64,000 nt of DNA, taken from assembly GCA_023091735.1 (NCBI GenBank), contig JALKBU010000102.1, positions 21,513 through 85,512 of the forward strand, in the 5' to 3' direction. Source of the DNA: Trichomonas tenax. Its lineage: Eukaryota; Parabasalia; Trichomonadida; Trichomonadidae. A program made the position numbers and the translations under genes. Below, in pieces: positions 56,884 to 64,000 of this stretch (position 1 is its first letter; each line of letters begins with the position of its first letter). The notes below the pieces were generated by a model that was not told the DNA's origin, ran no database searches, and saw only the letters and a program-made list of their open reading frames with translations.

Positions 56884-57874
56884 ATGCAATCGAATCTTCT
56901 CAGTGAGTATCAAGAAATGTTGATCGACCATTAGGATACTGTCACGATGAAACAATAAATTCCAAATGGATGACATCTATACCTGACTCTGTTAAGTTTT
57001 CTGATTTGAATTTAATTGGAACTCACGATTCATTGTCTTTTCACGGCGGCGATGCAGTGGCGTGCCGGACTTTGCCATTGAAAACACAATTAGAAGCAGG
57101 AATTCGAGTTATTGATATCAGAACTCGACAAAAAACGATAGAATGATGATATATCACGGATTTATTGACCAAAAATTCCAACTTTTTGATGTTTTCGATA
57201 TCGTAACTTTGAATTCTGCATGAAAATAGTAGTGAAACAGTATATATGCGTATCAAGAAGGAATATAAGCTCAAGAACAACATCAAAGCCTTTTATGAAG
57301 TCTTTTATGATATTCTCAACCAGTTTAATTCATACATTTGGAATCCTGAAGAATCTTCAAATTCTAAAAATCCGTGTTTAGGCGAAACCAGAGGCAAAAT
57401 TGTTATTTTGAGGCAGTTTGAGAGCCTCAGGGAATTGAGCATTAGTTGGTTTAACTTTCATATTCAAATTAGATATAATTTTGTTCACAACTGGAAATTG
57501 TTTGAGAAGTGGGATCTAGTTAAAGAGCAGATTACTGCTGCTAACTCAAAAAGCAATGATGACATATATATTAGTTTTTTGACTGGATCTGGACTGTCTT
57601 TCCCATATTTTGTATCGAGTGGACAATCAAGTCATTTCACTTCCTCTCCTCGTCTTTGGACTGGAAGTGTCTCATTGTTTGGCTTTGATTATCTCAAAGA
57701 TTTTCCTCGAAAAATTGCTATTGCATGAATTTCATTTTATTCGAAGGAATCAATAACTTATTCATTAATTATTTGAAGAAACACGGAGACATAGAACACG
57801 TTGGCATTATCATGGCTGATTTTCCTGGTCCTGACTTAATCAACACAATCATTTCAATGAATAAGAAAGGATAA
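56884..57874 (+). pseudogene. PI-PLC X-domain phospholipase, multiply frameshifted
   Basis: Collinear fragments of a bacterial-type phosphatidylinositol-specific phospholipase C. The N-terminal catalytic part reads KFSDLNLIGTHDSLSFHGGD (His codon 57024-57026) with AGIRVIDIRTR. A second frame carries MMIYHGFIDQKFQLFDVF. A third frame from about 57220 runs through ETVYMRIKKEYKLKNN and LGETRGKIVILRQF to a stop at 57728. A fourth frame ends LINTIISMNKKG at 57874, containing VGIIMADFPGPD. Breaks lie near 56910-56935, 57129-57135, 57205-57218 and 57721-57726 and each looks like a single-base loss. The amino-acid sequence between breaks is well conserved, so inactivation appears recent. It lies about 100 bp after the truncated kinase, same strand. 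Confidence 0.8.
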
Positions 57875-58381
57875 AAAAATCGAGTATTTCCATTTCTTGA
57901 TGATTGTAAGACTGAGTTCTTTCATAACAAAGGACTTAACATATAGATATGAAACTGCCATCGTAATTATCAAACATCTGAATCATTTTTTTGATGTGTT
58001 ATAATAATCGCAATTTTATAAACTAATTTCATCTTTCTTTCGTTGTTATATCATAGTAACATTGCGTTTAAATTATAAAATATTTCCTTCTCTATGTTGC
58101 TACTTTCATTAACAAGCATTGTCCTAATCACATCATAAGTTGAGTTTCTATTTTCTTCATGAAGGGAAAAATTCATTATATCTTTGTTATTTTGGAGGAT
58201 CATTTAGAAAACATAGGCAAAGAATGGTGTGGAAGTCAAGTGCAGTCTTGTGAATAAGGTTTAGCCGCTTGTTTTTTCCAACCAATTTGGTTGTATTGAT
58301 TGACTAAAAAGTGAGAATTCGTATCCTAATTCTGATGTGTAAAGTGTCAAAATCAGTGTGTGTAAAAAATTTAAATTTTAA
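57875..58381. other. Intergenic stretch before the ankyrin gene
   Basis: AT-rich; no gene. The last 70 bases hold CTAAAAAGTGAGAATTC and GTCAAAATCAGTGTGTG, the nearest candidates for promoter boxes of the 58382 gene. Confidence 0.4.
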
Positions 58382-59425
58382 ATGAATGTTGATGAAATTA
58401 TTCGGCGAGTGATCTCCAAAAACAAAGAACAAGCGAATATTTCCGACGACGTCAACCAGCTTGCACAGAATTTCATGGAATGTACGAAGAAAGACTTTTT
58501 TTACGAACTTCCAATCAAAATAATCTTCAATATCACTGAGAAATTCAAAGGAGACTTAACAGAATCAGACATCAACAGAATATACGACAGAATCAAAGCG
58601 AAATACGGCGAGAAAATGGCACGAAAGTTCAAAAGTTTAGAACCGATTTACCAAACATTGGCTTTTGTCCAGGAATGCCAAGCGGCGGACAACTTCCCGG
58701 TGATGGAGGAGGAAGAGGACAACGATATATACGAAGAGGACGAGGACAGCATCTTCGAAGAGGAAGAAGATGCGATTTTTACACCAATTACTTTATCTGA
58801 GGTTCCAGAGGGAATCTTGCACGCTTGCTGGGCCGGTGATGTTAAATCTGTGCAACATTTTCTTGTTCAAAACCCCGATTCAATGCAAAGTTATTTCGAT
58901 CGAGTTGGATATCCTTTACACTGTGCTGTGTATAACGACAGGACGGATGTTGTCGAGTACTTGTTAAAGAAAGGTGCAGATGTCAACCAACAAGGCGCTT
59001 TAGGCCAAACGCCTTTGCATTTCGCTGTACAAGGCGATGTCGTCGAAATTTACAACTTACTCATCAAAGCACGTGGAATTGTTGTTGATTCCGAGGATTA
59101 TTCGGGTGATACGCCTTTTATTATCGCTGCGAAAAATGAAAAATATGATTATATGAAATCTTTGCTCGAAAAGGGAGCAAACATAAACTACCATAACCAC
59201 GCAAAGGAAACAGCATTACATTACGCGGCTAAAAACGGTTTAGCAGAACTTGCTGAATTTTTGTTAAATCGCGGAGCAAACTACAATTTATGCGACGAAT
59301 TCATGAAGACCCCATTCTTGGTTGCCTGTGAAAATGGATACGAAAAAATTGCATCTTTAATCAATCAAAAGTTTTCGGAAACAAACATAGTTATCATCGA
59401 GGATTACTCCAGCGATGATGATTGA
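58382..59425 (+). CDS. Ankyrin-repeat protein with acidic linker, 347 residues
   Basis: ATG 58382 to TGA. Residues 1-95 form a helical N-terminal domain (INRIYDRIKAKYGEKMARKF). Residues about 103-130 are a highly acidic linker (EEEEDNDIYEEDEDSIFEEE). From about 138 there are five to six ankyrin repeats: ILHACWAGDVKSVQHFL, GYPLHCAVYNDRTDVVEYLL, GQTPLHFAVQGDVVEIYNLL, GDTPFIIAAKNEKYDYMKSLL, ETALHYAAKNGLAELAEFLL and KTPFLVACENGYEKIASLI. The C terminus is acidic. Unlike the two decayed ankyrin loci in the window, this one is intact. Likely a soluble interaction scaffold; partner unknown. Confidence 0.88.
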   Translation: MNVDEIIRRVISKNKEQANISDDVNQLAQNFMECTKKDFFYELPIKIIFNITEKFKGDLTESDINRIYDRIKAKYGEKMARKFKSLEPIYQTLAFVQECQAADNFPVMEEEEDNDIYEEDEDSIFEEEEDAIFTPITLSEVPEGILHACWAGDVKSVQHFLVQNPDSMQSYFDRVGYPLHCAVYNDRTDVVEYLLKKGADVNQQGALGQTPLHFAVQGDVVEIYNLLIKARGIVVDSEDYSGDTPFIIAAKNEKYDYMKSLLEKGANINYHNHAKETALHYAAKNGLAELAEFLLNRGANYNLCDEFMKTPFLVACENGYEKIASLINQKFSETNIVIIEDYSSDDD

Positions 59426-59510
59426 ACATGACCCTTATTTGTATGTTTTTCTTTTATAATTTATTTTTGAATAAATTTATACATTTGCATAATAATATAA
59501 CAAACAAAAT

Positions 59511-60872
59511 TTATTCCGAATGGAAAAACTGCTGCTTAAATGAATCCAATCTTTCGCTAAACTCTTCACTATCTTCTTCATTTGCTTCTTGATCGAGTAA
59601 ATCATTTAGATTTCGCTCAAAAAATATCTGTTGGACGTTCTCTATTTGCTGTATTGATAATGCTAAATTGAAAATTTTTTGAAGAATATCAATTATTGTT
59701 GTTTTTGTTTTAATATCGTCTAGTTCTAGTCCCCTTGCGATCCATGTGAATGCATCCATCCTTTCTGGATCAACTAATTCATCATAAGAGATATTTTGTG
59801 TATTTAACAATGATATCATTAAACTGATGGATAACTGTCTTATGTTATATTCTCTTTCAAATATATTGTTGATTCTATTCACAAACTCAATTAATAGATC
59901 AATTGAAATTTCATTTTGTTCTAAGAAGTAGTTAAGACAGAAAATAACGCATGAAAGGTCTCTAACACTTGTGTTTTCATCCATGGCAGTGAAAAATTCA
60001 TCCAATCTTATTAAATTTGAATCTCCTTGATATTTGAAGAAATAATATAAGAAAACGAAACAACTTGTTTTCATTTCTGCAAATACTGAATGCGTGCCTT
60101 GATATATCTTATCAAGAACAGAATTTTGTGAAAATCTAAGCATATATTCTTGATTTTTTTGCAACAATTTAATTAAAGTCCAAACAAGTAAATTGTTGCT
60201 TTCTGTATCTATGTCTTGTGATAATAAACGAATAGTTAATTCAACTAATCCATCCAATTCTGTAATCGAAGCAATATTATAAACTAATTTGTTAACTTCT
60301 CGCTTTGCATCTAAGTATGTATTTAATTCAGTCTTTCCGATGAATGATTCTGATATTTCGCAAATTTCATATGGATTGATCATAATTAACAAATATTCGT
60401 TAATATTTGGATATTTGAACAATGTATTTAGACAGGCTATTGCTAATATAAACGATTTAATATCGCCATTTTTTAATATTATCAGTATTTTGAATTGAAA
60501 GTTATTTGCTTCGAGAAACTGTACGATATCAACTATATTTATGCGTTGTATTAGGATACACAGTATTGATAGAGCAGGACAAATAATCTGGGATTGATTA
60601 GAATCAAAGCATTGGAAAAGAATTGGAATTATTTCATAGTTTGAGAAAACATTTTCATCTAAAATCGCATTCTCGAATGTACTTAATATGTTTTTAATGC
60701 TATTTAAGCTGATATAAATGTCTAAAATGTCATTTTTATGAAAAGCATTTTGTAATTTCGCGAAATGAGGCGTAACATGGATATAGAACTGTTCTGTTTG
60801 ACTATTTATATCGAATTGTGGATCATTTTTGTCATCTTTACTATTTAAATCATTTGTTGCTTTAAGATTCAT
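59511..60872 (-). CDS. Armadillo-like helical protein, 453 residues
   Basis: The start is ATG 60872; the frame reaches 60902 but that codon is TTG. An acidic N terminus (about 30 residues) is followed by serial three-helix units with ARM-like texture (IICPALSILCILIQRINIVD, SFILAIACLNTLFKYP, VRDLSCVIFCLNYFLEQNE, RQLSISLMISLLNTQNIS) and a Glu-rich C terminus. The layout recalls importin-alpha-like adaptors, but there is no IBB-type basic N terminus, so I leave the function open. It converges with the ankyrin gene (86-bp gap). CCAAAAAGTGCCATTACTT lies upstream as a possible promoter box. Confidence 0.75.
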   Translation of the reverse strand: MNLKATNDLNSKDDKNDPQFDINSQTEQFYIHVTPHFAKLQNAFHKNDILDIYISLNSIKNILSTFENAILDENVFSNYEIIPILFQCFDSNQSQIICPALSILCILIQRINIVDIVQFLEANNFQFKILIILKNGDIKSFILAIACLNTLFKYPNINEYLLIMINPYEICEISESFIGKTELNTYLDAKREVNKLVYNIASITELDGLVELTIRLLSQDIDTESNNLLVWTLIKLLQKNQEYMLRFSQNSVLDKIYQGTHSVFAEMKTSCFVFLYYFFKYQGDSNLIRLDEFFTAMDENTSVRDLSCVIFCLNYFLEQNEISIDLLIEFVNRINNIFEREYNIRQLSISLMISLLNTQNISYDELVDPERMDAFTWIARGLELDDIKTKTTIIDILQKIFNLALSIQQIENVQQIFFERNLNDLLDQEANEEDSEEFSERLDSFKQQFFHSE

Positions 60873-60990
60873 TTTCGATAAGTAATGGCACTTTTTGGAC
60901 AAAAATCTATTTTTACTCCATATTTAATAAGCATTATAATTATAATTATCAAAACCTTTTTATTTGTTAAACTTATTTTATAATAAGCAC

Positions 60991-61233
60991 ATGCAACAGC
61001 CGCGATTTCGAGCACTATGCCCACTAGAAAAAGTGACAAAAATTGGGCCTACAGCGATGATAGTCATAGGTGATTCGAATACTGAAGTCAGTTGTGTTTT
61101 TGCTGTATCACGCAGAGTGAGAATCTTGAGTTTCGTGGTGGAATCCAATATTCTCAAGAGACGAGTAGAGACGCTCTGGATCAGGCCCTTAAATAAATGC
61201 CTAAAAATTATGCAGGGGCATAGAGAGTACTAA
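60991..61233 (+). pseudogene. Coding relic, family unknown
   Basis: A less AT-rich block. An 80-codon frame from ATG 60991 is open (MQQPRFRALCPLEKVTKIGP), but another frame has more protein-like sequence interrupted by several stops (RKSDKNWAYSDDS, SENLEFRGGIQYSQETSRDAL, MPKNYAGA). I infer a decayed gene or transposon fragment; a small real gene on the 80-codon frame is the alternative. No Inr is seen. Confidence 0.3.
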
Positions 61234-61298
61234 CTTTTCTTAGGGTGTACATTGTTTTACAAAATAAACTATTGAATTCCTCCACTAGTGGATTCGAA

Positions 61299-61390
61299 TT
61301 GAGTACTTAGTGGATTTTTTGTAAACTATTTGAGTACTGAATGTATTTTCGGAAACTAATTGAGAGCATTTGTGGATCTTTTGTAAAGTC
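61299..61390. repeat. ~31-bp degenerate tandem repeat, three copies
   Basis: TTGAGTACT at 61299 and 61330 and TTGAGAGCA at 61360 begin three copies, each ending in a TTTT(G)TAAACT-like or GGAAACTAA block. A 12-base palindrome TCCACTAGTGGA precedes them (about 61281). Confidence 0.65.
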
Positions 61391-61578
61391 GTAGTGTACA
61401 AAATGTAAAGTCGGATTTGGTATTTACACGTCAAACCATTTCTTCAAAAAACCCCTTTCTTCGAATCCAATAATTCTATTTTATAGCTTGTTTTACTGTA
61501 AAAGCTTCACTTTTGTTATTTGCAAATTCAATTTTTTGAATAGAAAATAATCGTATGTGGGAAATTTTTTATTTTTAT

Positions 61579-61580
<2 letters not shown>

Positions 61581-61612
<32 letters not shown>
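61581..61612. repeat. Run of 32 T
   Basis: An uninterrupted T32 tract (A32 on the minus strand) followed by GGGTCACAT. It is far longer than other homopolymers in the window. It could be a retroposed poly(A) tail on the minus strand or simple slippage. Nothing upstream of it on the minus strand is recognisable as a cDNA. Confidence 0.9.
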
Positions 61613-61613
<1 letters not shown>

Positions 61614-63282
61614 GGTCACATAATTACATTTTTAATATCAAAAAATCATTATTTTAACTTTTTCTTTCTCGAAAAATCTCAAAATTAAAGCTCACGAAGA
61701 TCAAAAACAGTAGCACTGATATAAAAACAGATATTTCACAAAAGAGAATTTGAAAATATTTTATATATTCAAGATCTTTAGATATCATTGTCAATTAAAC
61801 TAGTTATAACACTCTGATAAGTATAATTATCTTTACCCACAAGAAATATATAACAATCAAATAACCAAAAATGCATGCATCGGTAAATGTGTTGAGATAA
61901 TAAATATGATAAGTAGATATATATGTGTGTAACTCTGCGTAATCACAAGTGTAACCGTATTGCATATCGATGTGTAGATATATCTTACAAGAATTCATCG
62001 GTTAAAATATGTTTTTGAAGTTAATATAATTCCATTTCCTCATTATTTACCAAAATTAGCTCAATTAGAACTATAACAGTACATGAGATATATATGTATA
62101 GCTATAGCCTTAAGTTATAGCTCAAAAATCCAATAGCGGCAGTGATTTTTGAATCAAGCCAATTTTCAAAATTTCTGAATTGATATGAAATCGTTTTAAT
62201 CAGAACCACCATAATGTGAAGATTAGAAATATACCAATTGTTGAATTCATGAAATTGAGAGAACTTTTGTAAACGGTTTTGGAAATTGTAAATATACAAT
62301 TATTTTCAATACAAATATTTTAACAGTAAAAATTCTGTAGAACTATTACACCTAATGCAATATTTTGTTTTTTCACATTCATATTTGTGCATATGACTGA
62401 TTTATAGAAGGTTTTTCTCGATATTTTGGTTGCTTTTTCAATGTGTTATTTTTGGTAAATTGAAAATTATTGTTAACCAAATCAGTTAATGGTTAACACT
62501 CCGCTACACTATGGGGTCCCTAAATAACACAAAATTGGAATGACAAAATGATGACCAAAAAAATGCTTTTTCTATTTTTTCATCATAAATCAAAATAAAT
62601 GTGATACATCGGTTGTAAATCCTATTCTGTCGCTATATTTCAAGAAATAACTGTTTTATCGCAATCATTTTCGTTATTGCTTCCATATCAACAAATGAGG
62701 TTTTCACATTATTCGCTACATCGATCGTCTGTCATCGGCCCTCTTTCGTTGCGTTAAGAGTGACCAGCTTCAAAATTCGTTTTTGAAAAAAATATAAAAA
62801 AAATATGTAATTTTATCATTTTATTACCTTGATACTTCGTACATAGCTTTGCATATGTCAATACACTATAGATTTACATCAATTTCCTCCAATTTATAAA
62901 AACATTTCAAAATTTTCAATTTAATAATTGCATGCCTTTGTTAGATTACACATGTTTTATTTAGCTATAGTACAATTCAATAGTAGAGTTATATGCTTCA
63001 TTTGCCTTTCATATTTGCAACAATTTTATTATCTTCATTAATCTCAATTACAAACTACTTTTCAGTTGAGACCACAATAGTCAATATAACAGTTAATGAG
63101 AAGCATTGCATTATTAGTATAAATTATTATCGCCACTATATTTTTATATAATTAAAATGCTTGGCATCCCTAAAATATATCGGCATCAGCCAGGCATGGA
63201 TGTAGATATAATTGGAGTTGTATATTTTCAGATATTATATATGTTGAATGTATAGATTGCATAAATACAGAATTGGAGTAAT
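61613..63282. other. 1.7-kb AT-rich stretch without genes
   Basis: No gene supported. Small hairpins occur: GTTAACCA/TGGTTAAC (about 62473-62498) and AGCTATA/TATAGCT (about 62101-62122). A TCAGTTAATGG block and a GGGGTCCCTAAATAAC block (about 62515) stand out, but neither pairs with the 1.1-kb element's ends. Confidence 0.45.
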
Positions 63283-63579
63283 TTATTTCTTCTTTTCATG
63301 GTTAATGAGAGCTCTTTTGGCAGCAGAGAGTCCTCCTAAATTGGACACGTGCTTATAGCCCATTTTGATTAATCTCTTTTTCACTGTCTCTGCCCTCATC
63401 CCGGACGCACAGTGCAAGTTGATGGGTGTCTCCTGGTTTGGAACGTAATTTACGATCTCATTAGGAATCTCGTAATCAGGGATAAGAATTGCTTCCTCGA
63501 GGTGCTCTTCATCCCACTCTTTCGTCGATCTGACATCGATCAATACTCCTCCTTCCAGATATGGATCCGCGCTTGTCAT
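63283..63579 (-). CDS. Single-domain rhodanese (sulfurtransferase-like), 98 residues
   Basis: ATG 63579 gives MTSADPYLEGG; the longer frame to 63591 begins with TTG. It is a compact rhodanese domain of GlpE-like size: VLIDVRSTKEWDEEHLEEA, then the active-site loop LHCASGMRAE with the catalytic Cys (about residue 59), and GYKHVSNLGGL near the end. Rhodaneses transfer sulfane sulfur; the substrate is unknown. There is no targeting signal. It is noticeably more GC-rich than its neighbours and bacterial in size, so lateral acquisition is possible. Upstream boxes TGACACGTAAATTGTCAAAA (63719) and CTGACATGTAAATT (63803) match the shared promoter motif. Confidence 0.85.
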   Translation of the reverse strand: MTSADPYLEGGVLIDVRSTKEWDEEHLEEAILIPDYEIPNEIVNYVPNQETPINLHCASGMRAETVKKRLIKMGYKHVSNLGGLSAAKRALINHEKKK

Positions 63580-64000
63580 GATTGATGTCAATTTTTTATT
63601 TTGGATGAAAATTTTCAGAAGCTTTTGGATAGATTATGCAATGTATTTCACTTTTTGAAAAATAACTTCGCCCAAACTTTGATGCTTTATCACAAAAAAT
63701 CTGTAAAATATGATTATTGACACGTAAATTGTCAAAAATGAGCATAAAGTGGCAATATATGTTGATTCGGGACTGGGACAAAATAGAACAACGTGCTTTT
63801 CTGACATGTAAATTATGTTTGGCATATAGAGTCAGAATGTCAAATATAAAGGAAAGTGACGTGATTGCGCGGGAAAAATGGAAAAGTGTCAATAGGTTGA
63901 AATGGATTGAACTCAATGTTGGAAGCCAAAGAAGACTTCATTATGAGTAGTTGTGGCCTCATAGTGAAGGATGACCTGGTGATCTAGCAGCGATGCATCC
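63580..64000. other. Right-edge intergenic region
   Basis: It contains two promoter-type motifs for the rhodanese gene. The last 50 bases are less AT-rich but no frame on either strand is open to the edge with protein-like content. A 77-codon frame at 63717 is not supported. Confidence 0.4.

Noticed and set aside
61274..61306. tRNA-like GGATTCGAATT near a palindrome
   Set aside because: The B-box is imperfect, and no acceptor stem or A-box lies at the right distance; it belongs to the local palindrome and repeat.
62470..62530. Second copy of the 1.1-kb element's end near GGGGTCCC
   Set aside because: Only GGGTCC is shared; the rest of the 22-base terminal repeat is absent and no partner end is found.
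63717..63950. 77-codon plus-strand frame at the right edge
   Set aside because: It lies over the rhodanese promoter motifs and lacks an Inr or a recognisable domain.
1..64000. Introns, tRNA and rRNA genes
   Set aside because: I found no trichomonad 3' intron motif (ACTAACACACAG type), no convincing tRNA B-box context and no rRNA-like block on either strand by eye.

Overview
The window looks like nuclear DNA of a flagellated protist of the trichomonad group (Parabasalia; Trichomonas or Tritrichomonas type). The reasons are: eukaryotic single-exon genes (V-ATPase B subunit, two ubiquitin proteases, a CDK, CFAP20 of motile flagella, an Nrap/Utp22 protein); very AT-rich intergenic DNA; short 5' leaders; and a TCAYTWWTT-like initiator a few bases upstream of at least ten start codons, which matches the known trichomonad Inr. 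Ankyrin, kelch, TKL-kinase and HEAT/ARM families also fit. I see no spliceosomal intron, tRNA, rRNA or CRISPR. Some usable reading frames only appear to begin at TTG; in those cases I moved the start to the ATG behind an Inr.

Layout. 0-2.4 kb: a surface-type protein running off the left edge, and a decayed gene. 2.4-16.7 kb: V-ATPase B, a small coiled protein, a kelch protein, a ubiquitin protease with C-terminal tandem repeats, a TKL kinase with HEAT-like tail broken by one frameshift, a Cys/Pro-rich protein and an ankyrin protein. 16.7-29 kb: degenerate 110-bp tandem repeats, a karyopherin-like HEAT protein, an acidic protein, a proprotein-convertase-like membrane protein lacking its catalytic His, and a 1647-residue ubiquitin protease. 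29.0-33.4 kb: a gene-free tract with at least 14 unrelated hairpins, the strongest unexplained structure here. 33.4-44.3 kb: a coiled-coil protein, an ankyrin relic, a myristoylated TCAF/M60-like protein, several unrecognised proteins and a GT61 glycosyltransferase. 44.3-48.5 kb: a 1.1-kb element with TTAA-flanked terminal inverted repeats, then a broken ankyrin gene. 48.6-60.9 kb: Utp22-like protein behind an eight-copy promoter-motif array, PPP phosphatase, CDK, CFAP20, a truncated kinase, a PI-PLC pseudogene, an ankyrin protein and an ARM-like protein. 61-64 kb: relics, short repeats, a 32-T run and a single-domain rhodanese.

The genes do not form an operon or one pathway. They are monocistronic on both strands, mixing housekeeping functions (vacuolar acidification, ribosome assembly, nuclear import, deubiquitination, flagellum) with expanded signalling families. 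Pseudogenes are frequent: two broken kinases, a PI-PLC, three ankyrin loci and two unidentified relics. Most carry single-base frameshifts or stop codons that look like C-to-T changes.
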